Assembly: GCA_023525975.1 (NCBI GenBank)
Contig: JAKNSE010000037.1
Span: 4,880,501-4,944,500 of the forward strand
Direction of reading: 5' to 3'
Source: Smallanthus sonchifolius
Lineage: Eukaryota > Streptophyta > Magnoliopsida > Asterales > Asteraceae
DNA length: 64,000 nt
The translations under genes were made by a program, and so were the position numbers. Positions 52,601-64,000 of the stretch are shown here, one piece after another; position 1 is the stretch's first letter; every line of letters starts with the position of its first letter. The notes beneath the pieces were generated by a model. That model saw only the letters and a list, made by a program, of their open reading frames with translations, was not told the DNA's origin and did no database searches.

Positions 52601-53702
52601 TGTGTTGGGTCTGGTACATGCATCTGCTTGTGGAGGTCATTTCAGTGGGCAAAAGACAGGTTGAAAGGTATTCGAAGCAGGCCTATTTTGGCCATCCATA
52701 TTTCGGGATGCTTTTGAATTCGCCAAGAATTATGTGAAATGTCAGAATATGGGCAGTATTTCAAAAAGGAATGAGATGCCACTGCAGCCAATCTTGGTTG
52801 TGTATTTGTTTGATGTATTGGGCATAGATTTTATGGGGCCATTTCCAAACTCTTGCGGGTATCTCTATATTTTGGTGGCCATGGATTACGTGTCTAAGTG
52901 GGTAGAAGCTATAGCAACAAAGACAAACGACCATGTAGTGGTGTGCAAATTTGTGCAAACCAACATCTTTTCCCGATTTGGAATCCCTCGTGCAATCATA
53001 AGTGATGGGGGATCACATTTCAAGAACTTTCAATTCGGGAGATTGCTTAAACGTTATGGAGTCGATCACAGAATAGCTACCCCATATCACCCACATACCA
53101 GCGGGCAGTTCGAAGTGTCCAACCGATAGATCAAAGAGATTCTCCAGAAAACAGTGCGGGCAGACAGAAGAGATTAGTCAGGAAAGCTTGATGATGCCTT
53201 GTGGGCTTACCGCACCGCCTAAATCGGCACCACACCGTACGTATTGGTTTATGGCAAGGGATGCCACTTGCCGGTTGAGATTGCACATCGGGCACTATGG
53301 GCGGTCAAAGAGGTTAACCTTGACTATGATGTTGCAGGTATGGAACGAAAGTTACAACTGAATGAGCCGGAAGAGTTACGGGATGCAGCGTATGAGTGTG
53401 CTTCTGCTTATAAAGATCGGATGAAGAAAGTACATGATGCTAAGTTGAAGAAGATGACGTTTGAAGTGGGGCAGAAAGTTTGGCTTTACAATTCTAGGCT
53501 CAAGTTGTTTCCAGGAAAGTTGAATAGCAAGTGGATGGGCCCGTATCTGATTACACGGGTAGGTAACTATGGGGATATTAAGATTGAAGACTTTGATGAT
53601 CATTTAAGGCAAGTGGTGAATGGCCACCGGTTGAAACCATATCTGGAAGCATCGGATATCAATTTCATTGAAGAGTCATGGATTGTCTTGAAGAATCCTT
53701 AA
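49677..53702 (+). pseudogene. Pol of the Athila element (protease, RT, RNase H, integrase), several stops
   Basis: The linker (QPKKVTFSETSKS, KLWDMFKQVKINLPLLDAI) leads to the protease with LLDLGASVSIIPGS (about 50205) and NVILGRPFLKTAQ. RT: PNMREVVKKEVLKWLDAGII, WRICIDYRKLNAATSKDHFP and catalytic FMDDFSIFG (about 51550). RNase H: CDASDYAVGAVL, TTEKELLAVVYAL. Integrase: zinc region with CGGHF (about 52630), core with LGIDFMGPFP, IISDGGSHF and HPHTSGQFEVSNR, ending in FEVGQKVWLYNSRLK. Stops occur at 50164-50166, 52029-52031, 52344-52346, about 52662, 53127-53129, about 53175 and about 53221; the frame shifts between linker and protease. Identity is certain; the copy is dead. The last frame ends at 53702. 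Confidence 0.92.
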
Positions 53703-55143
53703 CCATAATGAGGTACACCTCGTCTGGTTGAAGACGTTAAACTTAGCACTACTAGGAGGCAACCTAAGGTTAGTTAACTTTACATTCATGTCAAGTTAAA
53801 TGAACGTTGTGGGTGTGTTCTTTAGAAACCCTCACGAGACTAAACTCGTCCACTCGGGCTACCGAGGGGTTTAAAAGGCTTGTTGCATATGCTAAATGCC
53901 TCCGTGATTCCTACGAAAGTGAGTTAGGTTGTCATATCTTTATTTTAATTAATTGCATGCAATTGGCCAAGTGTGGGGACGTCTCTGGGGAGATTATGGT
54001 TGGATAGAGTGTGATTGAGGGTAATACACAAACCCGTGGGGGGGGGGGGGGGTAGGATGCCGTGGTAGAGTCTGTACAAAAATTTTGAGTTTTTCGGTAT
54101 AGTTTTGTGTCTTTTCTAAATTTTAGAAGGGTTTCGTGGCAATTTGGGTGTTAAAAATCACCAGGAAAGGCATTCCAGGTATGTATGCATATATTATAAG
54201 TGTTGGAATGAGTTTTTGAAGAGTTCGAAAAATTTGAGTTTTAGGAGTTGAAAAATTTTCTAAGGCAAAAATTGGAAAAATTTCTTAACTTTCTGTGATG
54301 GAGGTCCCTTCGCGCCACGCGAAGAGTTTGTGACCGGTCTTCACGACACGCGAATACCAAATGAGGGGCCGGACAGATTTTTTGTCCTTTGCGACAAGCG
54401 AAGGATGTCCATCTGGATTTCGCGACACGCGAAGGACCTGAAACCCTAATTTTTGATTTTTTTTTTAATTTTTTTATTTTTCAAGTCGTTCGAGTCCGTC
54501 GGGTCTTTTAATTTCTTTTGAGTCATTGTATTGAGTCGATATGATGCTTGTGGGTTTGTTTGGAGTTTATTTTGCTGTTTTGGATTTACATTTCCCGTAC
54601 TCAATCTCCATTCGGGGGACGATAGTCCGACTTTCGCTTGATTCTTTTGTACATGGCAACCCGCTTGTATCCATGGGGCGTGATCGCGAATGTAATGCTA
54701 TACGATCGTATATCCAGCTAAGTTTTTATTAATTCTGTATTTTATTTTCGTTTTTGAGTCGCTCTTCCTACATTGAGTACAATGTAGAGTTTAAGTGTGG
54801 GGAGGGGAGACCTAGTCCAGGTCTAGTTTGAGTCTTTTGTTTGAGTGAGTTTTGAGTCATAAAAAGCCATAAAAATTTAAAAATTTTGAAAAATGTCCTT
54901 GGTTTAGAATGTTTGCAACTAAGTGGAACATGATAGTACAATCGGGAATTTGCGTGTGGAATTTAATTGAATAATAATGATAATCAAACACGTATAATTT
55001 GTAACGTTTTGGTAGACCCAACCGACTCTAAGAGCTTAAACATCCTGATAGTGTATTTAAGTTTAAATGAATAATTAACTCAGGATGTCTTGTGGGTTCT
55101 CATCTTAGGGGTGTCGGTGAGGTCGAAACTGTTAATATAGGGT
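53703..55143 (+). other. Long non-coding 3' region of the Athila element
   Basis: No env-like or other frame is supported. Notable items are a run of about 15 G at 54038-54052, four TTCGCG-NCA-CGCGAA-type palindromes at 54309-54433, and GTGTGGGGA words near 53975 and 54797 that recall internal purine tracts. It is cut at 55148 by the nested element and resumes at 63447. Confidence 0.6.
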
Positions 55144-55148
55144 GATAG

Positions 55149-57113
55149 TGTAACATCCCGAAAATCCGTAAGCGAACGATTCGGGTTAGTGGACTAACTG
55201 AATCCTTATTGCATGCCCGGTTAGCAGGGATTGCCTAGTAAAGATTGATTCAATTAAGGTAAGAGATCGAGTAACCGTTTAATGTCTAGTTCGGGATTAA
55301 AAGCGCGCGAGACGGTTTTACAAGGACCCGAAGCGAAAATAGTGGCCATTTAAAAGCAACCATTATGCACAAACCCTAGCCATTTGTCTAGGGAGAGTGC
55401 GCGACGGCTGAAGGAGAACCGAGAGAGGGAGAGACGCCGGATCGGGGAGGAGAAAGGCGTCGACGTGGTGGTTTTCGATCGGGAAGCTTTCAAACGCGAC
55501 GAGGTAATCTCCTTTTCCTCATTGTATTCGATTTTGGATGGTTTTTCTGTTAGGGTTGATTGATTAAAGTGTTATGGCCACAAGGAGGCGACATGGAAAC
55601 GATTGGTGAAGGAAACGAGCGAAAAAGGAAATCCGGCGAGGGGTGGAGGTTGAAGATTTTGGCGACACGATCGCGTGGATATATTATTTGTTCAATTACG
55701 AGTTCGTTTGATAGGGATACGAGTAGTGCGAAGACAGACGCGCAAAAAAGGCGAATTCCGGATACGGTTTGGTTTGCCGGGCGACGGAGGCGGCGGTTTC
55801 CGGCAACGGCGACTGGTTCGTCTGAAAGGGTTCGGCGATACGAACGCGTGGACATACGATTCGCCTAAAACGGAGTTCATTTGGGTCGGTTTTAAGCTAA
55901 TCGTATTTTGACGAGCAAAACCGAACGAGCTGAAAGACAAATTCGTGTTCTCTCAGTAGCGGTGGCGGCGACGGCCGACACTAATAATTTCTTGAGTCGG
56001 GCATGTTGAGACGAACGCGTGGATAGGTGGTTCGCGTGAAACGGAGCTCGTATGGTCGAGATATGAGCAAAACAAGTTTTCCTCTCGCGTGGTGCTCAGC
56101 AGTTTCGTACAAAACCGCTTAGAACGGCTTGTACGCAAAGGTATGACCCCGTAAAAGTTTATATTCATTGTTGGGGACTATTTTGGGATATGAGAAAATT
56201 GTCGGGGACGACATTCGGGAACGTTTTTCGGTAACGTTAATTTAAGGGTTTTGTACGCGATCGAGCGCGTCGGTTGTACGGTTTGGGACGAATTAGACCG
56301 AGCTTGTAGCTGCTGGTCTAGAGTAGGCGAGTTAGTGTTATTACGATAAGAGGGTTGACCGGGTAGCTCATTTGACGACAGGTTCACGTTGGACTACGAG
56401 TTTACGGGTTTGCTACTTCGGAAGGAAAGCTTCGCAACCGGTGAGTTTCTAATCCCCCTCTTTTAAACGATTTACTGTTTTGGGGCTATCGTACATACTT
56501 TCATGAGGTGTTAATATAATTAATCGTGTTAAGGGTTTCGGGTTCTAACTCGATATTTTTTAAGTATAAAAGGATTATTAAAGAGTTGTAGGGTCTATGG
56601 TGTGTTCGTAGAAATACGTGAGCTAAGGGTATGAGTTATTAATATGTGACGTGATAAGGGTAGATCGGGGAGAGTCGGGCTTTAAGCTAAATGCTTATGA
56701 TTCCATGTGGGGTATATGTTGTCCTGGTGTCATGTGTGAGGTACATGTCTAGTTAACGAGTCGTGTATATGATGTGTGATACTATGTGCTTTATATTTGT
56801 GCGACGTGTTTGCATCGTTGTCTTTATGACATGGCAAACGGGGTTTGTGAAGGATGAGGTCCTTCGGGAAGTCACCAATGGTGACATTTATTAACAGGTT
56901 AATGATGAGCTCGGGGTGTGTTGAACGCCCTGACAAGGGTAACCCCTGATGAGGGTGCAATGACGAGGTAAGTGTTTACATGAGTATTTATATATGTGTA
57001 GAATTGCATGTAAACGTTGAGTTATATTGATTATGCGTGGGGTGAAATTAGTACTTGTGTTTGGGTATGAGTTGATAGTATAGTATGTTAAGTCCATGTC
57101 AACGAGATGGTGA

Positions 57114-57148
<35 letters not shown>

Positions 57149-57574
57149 GTAGTACGGGCTGAGTCCCGGGTGATGAACGGGTATGGGATGCCGTGGGATA
57201 TCATAGGGTTAACTATTCGTTAAATAATCGTAAAACTATTTTGTAAGGACCGGAGGGTCCGGAGTGGATTAAACTAATGAATATGGCGTGATGGTTTTCG
57301 TTCAAATTAAACTATTAGAACTCACTCAGCGTAGCTGACTTTGTGTGTACGTTAGATTGTTTTGCAGGTGAGCTAGTGTTGACGTATCTTGGTTTGGGAG
57401 CGGGGTTACTCGGATTGGTGCGCAGGCATTCGTGAGGTAAACTTAATAACATTAAATGGTAATAAATGAGTTTTGAAAGACTTCCGCTGTAATTTGAATT
57501 GCAATAAATGCGTTTTTAATGAAAATGACCCGTTATGAGAACCAACTGTAGGATGTCCGGGTTGGGGTCTTACA
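55149..57574 (+). repeat. 5' LTR of the nested LARD-like element
   Basis: 2426 bp, TGTAACATCC...GGTCTTACA. It contains an (ATT)n microsatellite at 57116-57148. Compared with the 3' LTR it lacks about 43 bp near 55645 and about 180 bp near 57040. Short frames in both LTRs (for example 55560-55868) are not conserved between the two copies. Confidence 0.92.
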
Positions 57575-60500
57575 AGTTGGTATCAGAGCTATGGTTTAAG
57601 AGAAAACTGGTATTTTTAAACAAATAAAGTAATTTAACTTAAACCGAAAATGGTACGAGGGTGAAACGAATGCCACCACGAGTAACTGCGAGCCAAGAGG
57701 TACGTCTTTCGAGTTGAGCATTAATTATTATTTACCATTTGTGTAGTGTTATGATTGGTAAAGCGATTGGTGTGAGTGAGTGAATTATGGCTCCATGTGG
57801 GAACATGATGTGTGCTATGTGTTGTAGTAGTATGTAGAATTATGTGAAGTGTGTGGTGTGACTTGGTGAAATCATGTGTTGCGAGCTAGTTAATGTAGAG
57901 TTGCATTAATTGCGTTATGTGGCATAGCTTAGTGTGTTAGCATGGTTTAGTGAATTTGCGTGTAACCATGTGTGGTGTGCAATTGTGATTATTGTGATAA
58001 CTTGATGTATCAATTTGTGATGCTGTGTGAGTTGTGTGGGATGCATGTGCATCCGGTGTGCATGAAGGTAGAAAGTTCGTGTGAGTATGATGGGAATGGT
58101 TTAGAATCCGAGCAGTGATGTGGACCACCAAATTGCATTTGATCACCGTGATTTGGCAGTCTATGATTACTCTCATATTCTGAATTTGTGCCCATAGTAA
58201 TCACTCTAGCGTTCTATCTTGATTAGGATTAGGTGGCTAAGACAAAGCGTACGAGATCGAGCAAGCGTGGAACTCCTACTAAGAGGAATGCAGATTGACA
58301 GGCTAAACCGATGACTGCCGTAGATAGAGCTGATGGTGAGGTGCGGTGATGTTGGTGCTTTTCGTGCCAAGTGTGACTAGAGCTTCGGTCGTCGACATAC
58401 CGCGTGGAGCGGTGATTGGAAAGATGGAGTAGAGAAGGAGATCAGTGTCGGTTGTACGTGATTTTCTTCTAGGACGTGGACCTGCACGGTTGAGAGACCG
58501 ACCACTTGTGATGGTTAAGAGAGCTTTGTTTCAGGAAGGACCAGAGGAGGGTGCAGCAGATACACCGAGGTGGTCAAGTAATAACTTTGCGAGCACTGTT
58601 TGAGATGTTTGATTTCCAAATGATAGGTGGTAGTGACATCTGTCCCGAGGTATTGTGGGATGACTTAACGTTGGATTGAATAGACACTTATGTAGTGCGG
58701 TGTTTGACTTGAATGTTGACTATTGGGTCTTGATATTGACTTTTGCTTTACCATGATGTGATTTGGACATGAGTGGCGATAACTGTGGTATGATTGTGTT
58801 TACAATAGTTGAATATGTGTGTATGGTGTGACTATGTGATTGCATTCTAAATGACGTGAGTTGGAATTAAGAAGTGATTTTGTTGTGATACTAAAACGTG
58901 GTTGATTGGATGGTGTGAGTAGATTTGAATAGACGTGAATATACATAAACGTGAATTTTGAATTGGTCCGTGTCAAAGGTCGTATGATAGTATGATAGTA
59001 TCACCTACGTGTTAATGTGTAGGTGATGATTTGAAGTGTAATAGGTGCATTGCACCTTATGCGAGTATGCAGGACAGGGTCCTGTGGGAGTAATGATTAT
59101 ACATCTTTAATAGGTGTAAATGTTCAGGACGAGGTCCTGTGGAAAATTATGATTATAAATACTATGTGTAAGAATGTGTAGAGTGTCGACTTGTGTCTAG
59201 ATCGAGTAGTGTGTTGCCTTAAACCATTAATACTACCCGTAGGGGTACTACTGTGTGAATTTTGTGTGAATATGTGACGACGAGTGGCAAGAGCTACTGA
59301 TATAATAAACAGAAGGTAGGGTTTAAGAGTGCGTGTGTTTATAAATGGCGAGGTCGTATGGTATGCATGTAAATTGCTAAGGTCTAGCTAGTGGTGTGCA
59401 CTTTTAGCTAGTTAGAAGGTTGGGTTATTAGTACATATGTAGAATATTGTATGTTCTACAGTTATGATGTGTCGGTGTGTCCTCGTAGTACACACTTAGC
59501 TGTGCATAGGACGGATGGTCGGGGTGATCAAGCATAGTGATTCTATCTATACGATTTTCTCAATGATGATACATCGAGGCGATACGAGGAGTCTTGACAT
59601 CATTCGAGATGATCAGCGAGGTGCTCTTATGAGATACCTACACTCATATCTCGGGAATGTGAAGCACAGAGCGAAGGAGTGCCACGGTGGGAGATGACGA
59701 TGAAAGCGTTACGTGGAGGTTTGATCAGGACTAGTTACGACATGATCGAGGTGATGACGCTAGAGATTTCAGCGCATAGTAGACAAGCGACGATAGGGTC
59801 TCCATGGGATACACTCCATAAGAGGAGTAGATAGGTTCTCCATGAACGAGACGATGGATAAATGAGGCGCATGCTAGGGCGGATTTCCTGTTCGTACTTG
59901 ATGAATGGGACGTGATCGGTGGTCGTGTGGCAACGATAGAGCATCGACGAGAAAAGTGGAACGGGATAAGGGGAAGTGCAGGATTGCACATAAGTGACTG
60001 AGAAGGAAAGGTCTACGCTGGAAAACTTACGACTAGCTTAGAGGGAGCTCCGGTAGAGCAATGAAGTAAAGCAAATATTGGCTATTGAAACAGACATGAC
60101 GGTGGTAGGTGAGCTTTTGAGGACATCGAGGGCGGATGAGAATGACCCTAGTGTTAAGTGTATGTACATGCTTGAGGGGCATATTAAATACGTGGTAAAG
60201 AAGTAAAGGAATACTGTGATGGGGAACCGTTAGGAGAGTTCAGTAAAGATTGACACAAGTTCTTGGAGGTCATTCCAGGATGAGAGATGTATCACATTGG
60301 TAAGCCAGGCAGTGGTGCCTGAGTTTTAAGGAAACATCGTTGGATGGAAACTAGAGTACGAGATAAGAGGTACGATGAATGATCCTAATTATGCAAAGCA
60401 AAGAATCTTACTGGGGGATGACCGGCAGGACGATGAGATTATCAGGGATATACAAAGAGTGACGACATGGATGTCGTAATCAAATCAGGAGGACAGAACA

Positions 60501-60796
60501 AGTAAGCAGGTAATTGTTGATGTGGTCCATAGAAGTGAAAATTCGAGAACGAGTAACAAGGGAATATGTATATGAGATCTACAAGTCCCAAAGTTGAAAG
60601 CGGAAAATGGAGAAGACTTATTTGAACACCATGGATGGTGGCCGTGTGGAAAGATAATGACCTCGATGAGGTGTGCGAGAGAGGGCAGGTAGCACCAAGG
60701 GATCTTGGGTGCACCAATTGCTGCAGGAAGATGAGCGGAGTTGGGCTGTGCCGATGCAGGATTCGAGGACGAATCCTCTTTTAAGGGGGGTAAACT
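57575..60796 (+). other. Interior of the LARD-like element, non-coding
   Basis: After the primer site a short ATG context, ATGCCACCACGAGTAACTGC (57670), resembles a Tekay gag start (MPPR...) but stops soon after. The remainder is a mosaic of TGTGTGAATTATG-like low-complexity text (57760-59500) and more balanced sequence (59500-60780) that ends in the usual pre-LTR purine tract. I found no protein domain in any frame. Confidence 0.7.
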
Positions 60797-63441
60797 TGTA
60801 ACATCCCGAAAATCCGTAAGCGAACGATTCGGGTTCGTGGACTAACCGAATCCTTATTGCATGCCCCGGTTAGTAGGGATTGCCTTGTAAAGATTGATTC
60901 AATTAAGGTAATAGATTGAGTAACCGTTTAATGTCTAGTTCAGGATTAAAAGCGCGCGAGACGGTTTTACAAGGACCCGAAGGAGAAAATAGGGCCATTT
61001 AAAAGCCACCATTATGCGCAAACCCTAGCCATTTGTCTAGGGAGAGTGCGCGACGGCTGAAGGAGAACCGAGAGAGGGAGAGCCGCCGGATCGGGGAGGA
61101 GGAAGGCGGCGACGCGGTGGTTTTCGATTGAGAAGCTTTCAAACGCGACGAGGTAATCTCCTTTTCCTCATTGTATTCGATTTTGGATGATTTTTCTGTT
61201 AGGGTTGATTGACTAAAGTGTTATGGCCACTATGAGGCGACATGGAAACGATTGGTGAAGGAAACGAGTGAAAACGGAAATCCGGCGAGGATTTCCGGCC
61301 ACTATTCATGATTTCCGGCGACGGCGGCGATGGGTGGAGGTGGAAGAGTTTGGCGACACGGTCGCGTGGATATATTATTTGTCCAATTCCGAGTTCTTTT
61401 GATAGGGATACGAGCAGTGCGAAGACAGACGCGCAAAAAAGGCGAATTCCGACTATGGTTCGGTTTGCCCGCGACGAAGGCGGAGGTTTCCGACAACGGC
61501 GACTGGATCTTCTGAAAAGGGTTCGGCGATACGAACGCATGGACATATGATTCGCCTAAAACGGAGTTCATTTGGGTCGGTTTTAAGCTACTCGTATTTT
61601 GAGGAGCAAAACTGAACGAGCTGAAAGACAAATTCGTGTTCTGGCAGCAGCGGTGGCGGCGACAGCCGACACCAATAATTTTTTGAGGTCGGGCATGTTG
61701 AGACGAACGCGTGGATAGGTGGTTCGGGCGAAACGGAGCTCGTATGGTCGAGATATGAGCAAAGCAAGTTTTCCTCTCGCGTGGTGCTCAACAGTTTCGT
61801 ACAAAACCGCTTAGAACGGCTTGTACGCAAAGGTATGACCACATAAAAGTTTATATTCATTGTTGGGGACTATTTTGGGATATGAGAAAATTGTCGGGGA
61901 CGACATTTGGGAACGGTTTTCGGTAACGTTAATTTAAGGGTTTTGTACGCGATCGAGCGCGTCGGTTGTACGGTTTGGGACTACTTAGAACGAGCTTGTA
62001 GCTGCTGGTCTAGAGTAGGCGAGTTAGTTTTATTACGATAAGAGGGTTGACCGGGTTGTTCATTTGATGACAGGTTCGCGTTGGACTACGAGTTTATGGG
62101 TATGCGACTTTGGAAGGAAAGCTTCGCAACCGGTGAGTTTCTAATCCCCCTCTTTTAAACATTTTACTGTTTTGGGGCTATCGTACATACTTTCATGAGG
62201 TGTTAATCAAATTAATCGTGGTATGGGTTTCGGGTTCTAACCCGATATTTTTTAAGTATAAAAGGATTATTAAAGAGTCGTAGGGTCTATGGTGTGTTCG
62301 TAGAAATACGTGAGCTAAGGGTATGAGTTATTAATATGTGACGTGATAAGGGTAGATCGGGGAGAGTCGGGCTTTAAGCTAAATGCTTATGATTCCATGT
62401 GGGGTATATGTTGTCCTGGTGTCATGTGTGAGGTACAGGTGTAGTTATCGAGTCGTGTATATGATGTGTGATACTATATGCTTTATATTTGTGCGACGTG
62501 TTTGCATCGTTGTCTTTATGACATGGCAAACGGGGTTTGTGAAGGATGAGGTCCTTCGGGAAGTCACAAACGGTGACATTTATTAACAGGTTAATGATGA
62601 GCTCGGGGTGTGTTGAACGCCCTGACGAGTGTAACCCTGACGAGGGTGCAATGACGAGGTAAGTGTTTACATGAGTATTTATATATGTGTAGAATTGCAT
62701 GTAAATGTTGAGTTATATTGATTATGCGTGGGGTGATATTAATGTGGTAATATTAGTGTGACGTGTAGAGGTTATTATTGCGGTGTGTAGAGTTAGATTG
62801 ACCCTTGAGTCAGGATTTGTGACGTGACGTTTATAACTGTCGTGTCAGTTAATTGTGAGAGCCTTGGTTATGGCCGAGTGTGTTAATGTCTAGGGTATGT
62901 TGTGTTAATCAGGTGTCGAATTAGTACTTGTGTTTGGGTATGAGTTGATAGTATAGTATGTTAAGTCCATGTCAACGAGATGGTGATGTTATTATTATTA
63001 TTATTATTATTATTAGTAGTACGGGCTGAGTCCCGGGTGATGAACGTGTATGGGATGCCGTGGGATATCATAGGGTTAACTATTCGTTAAATAATCGTAA
63101 AACTATTTTGTAAGGACCGGAGGGTCCGGAGTGGATTAAACTAATGCATATGGCGTGATGGTTTTCGTTCAAAGTAAACTATTAGAACTCACTCAGCGTA
63201 GCTGACTTTGTGTGTACGTTAGATTGTTTTGCAGGTGAGCTAGTGTTGACGTATCTTGGCTTGGGAGCGGGGTTACTCGGATTGGTGCGCAGGCATTCGT
63301 GAGGTAAACTTAATAACATTAAATGGTAATAAATGAGTTTTGAAAGACTTTCGCTGTAATTTGAATTGCAATAAATGCGTTTTTAATGAAAATGACCCGT
63401 TATGATAACCAACTGTAGGATGCCCGGGTTGGGGTCTTACA
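60797..63441 (+). repeat. 3' LTR of the nested LARD-like element
   Basis: 2645 bp, collinear with 55149-57574. Extra material is at about 61288-61330 (GATTTCCGG-flanked) and at about 62737-62918. The (ATT)n run at 62988-63015 is shorter than in the 5' LTR. Scattered substitutions show that this is not a recent insertion. Confidence 0.92.
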
Positions 63442-63446
63442 GATAG

Positions 63447-64000
63447 GTACCTTTATAAACAAAAAAATTATAATTTTTTAAAATTTTGGCACACTACTTT
63501 TTTTTTATGAAAATAAATCTGAAAGTTGGTGGCGCCTGCATTCCATAATCCATATCATTCATGAGCTTAATTAATAAATTGAAATCTTGAGTTTCGCCTA
63601 CGTGTTACCCTCCGGGATAGTGACTTGGTTGATACACCCATGGGCGGGACTTAAGTGATCAATAGTGGATGACTAAGTGAGGATTATGTGTTTCCCTTGG
63701 GATGGTGAAGACTTTGAAAAAGGCCCCCGGCTGTTTTGGCCTTCGTGCCACGCGAAGATTTGGCCATGGATGTTCGCGACACGCGAAGAAAGGGATTATG
63801 GCAATTTTAAACCTAGTTGTAATTAAAAACCCATTATGATCCTATTGTCAAGGATGATTCTTTCCGGACGTCCCAGAGCTTCCCTAAGGCGATTTGAGCA
63901 TAGTTTGGTCAACTGTTCTTGTTTTCGAATGCTTGCAAGTTCTAGATTAATTACATTGATGTTTTTGACAATCATGAGCGGCTAAACGCTTTTGTGATCC
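63447..64000 (+). mobile_element. Athila 3' region resumed and partial 3' LTR
   Basis: 63447-63705 is non-coding Athila sequence continuing from 55143. From 63706 (GTGAAGACTTTGAAAAAGGC) to the end it matches 45203-45498 of the 5' LTR. The first ~240 bp of that LTR are absent here: the sequence passes straight from the unrelated CCCTTGGGAT into LTR text, so the 3' LTR is 5'-truncated or was rearranged. The remainder is outside the window. Confidence 0.8.

Larger units (their letters stand above)
55149..63441 (+). mobile_element. Non-autonomous Tekay-like LTR element (LARD type) nested in Athila
   Basis: 8293 bp with LTRs 55149-57574 and 60797-63441, TSD GATAG at 55144-55148 and 63442-63446. 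The tRNA-iMet primer site TGGTATCAGAGC is at 57578-57589 and a purine tract TTTTAAGGGGGGTAAAC lies at 60779-60795. The start TGTAACATCCCGAAAATCC and the sequence before the purine tract (GATTCGAGGACGAATCC) are Tekay-like. The 3.2-kb interior holds no open frame longer than about 90 codons and no recognisable Gag or Pol domain, so it depends on proteins from a relative. The LTRs make up over 60% of the element. Confidence 0.92.
44965..64000 (+). mobile_element. Athila-lineage Ty3/Gypsy element, old, with two nested insertions; right end beyond window
   Basis: A 5' LTR (44965-45783) is followed by an Asp-tRNA-type primer site (45787), gag, protease, RT, RNase H and integrase on the plus strand to 53702, then a long non-coding region. 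The DLGAS protease, FMDDF RT box and long Gly/Gln-rich Gag tail are Athila features. A solo LTR (47292-49065) splits gag and a non-autonomous LTR element (55149-63441) splits the 3' region. From about 63706 to the window end the sequence matches 45203-45498 of the 5' LTR, so the 3' LTR is only partly in view. Many stops make it defective. Confidence 0.92.

Noticed and set aside
53807..54007. 66-codon frame after Athila pol, as a possible env-like gene
   Set aside because: No signal peptide, transmembrane helix or similarity to known Athila env-like proteins; too short.
55560..55868. 102-codon frame in the LARD LTR, with a related frame near 61308
   Set aside because: The two LTR copies differ in frame and content here (indel near 61300); no start, splice or domain evidence.

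Overview
This is plant nuclear DNA. It has split genes with GT-AG introns, plant-type Ty3/Gypsy retrotransposons (Tat, Tekay and Athila types), Helitrons, hAT, PIF/Harbinger and Mutator-like DNA transposons, and no bacterial-style operons. The repeat families look like those of a large eudicot genome. An Asteraceae source is my impression only, because no marker gene fixes the species. About 85-90% of the window is transposable element, much of it nested, and many boundaries could be set from target-site duplications (TSDs). I recognise one ordinary host gene.

Layout. (1) 599-11048: an old minus-strand Tat element (TSD CTTTT) with broken gag-pol and dual RNase H. It also carries a five-exon opposite-strand additional gene, itself split by a solo LTR at 1772-2328 (TSD CTTTG). 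(2) 11054-12982: TA-microsatellite-flanked foldback elements and a C-rich telomere-like minisatellite. (3) 12983-22087: a young, apparently intact Tekay chromovirus on the minus strand, with two 2071-bp LTRs, TSD GTGCT, a tRNA-iMet primer site and one 1522-residue polyprotein. (4) 22768-26904: a small non-autonomous LTR element (TSD TCAAA) carrying a 2.6-kb Helitron at 23224-25830. The Helitron holds a Pif1-like helicase remnant and what looks like the captured 5' end of a host gene. (5) 27035-27472: a short Helitron. (6) 27522-30398: a hAT element with an 8-bp TSD and a decayed transposase. (7) 31793-35450: the host gene, a methyl-CpG-binding-domain protein of the MBD10/MBD11 type on the minus strand. 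Its 2.76-kb intron contains a hAT MITE and a ~160-bp minisatellite. (8) 35795-37755: a GAGCTCG-rich element split by a Harbinger element and a Helitron. (9) 38292-38578: a Tourist-like MITE. (10) 39245-40650: a Pack-MULE (9-bp TSD) carrying a fragment that looks like the N-terminal part of a type II inositol polyphosphate 5-phosphatase. (11) 41119-44960: LTRs nested in LTRs. (12) 44965 to the window end: an old Athila element with stops in gag and pol, a solo LTR inside gag (TSD CAATG), and an 8.3-kb non-autonomous Tekay-like element (55149-63441, TSD GATAG) inserted downstream of pol.

The most unusual cross-cutting signal is that four otherwise unrelated LTR families here each carry an array of short palindromes. 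In each family the array ends about 35-70 bp upstream of a TATA-like box, and two of the families share the same core palindrome (CGAAACTA...TAGTTTCG). I know of no standard annotation category for this. It may be a promoter-proximal regulatory module that recurs in unrelated retrotransposons.
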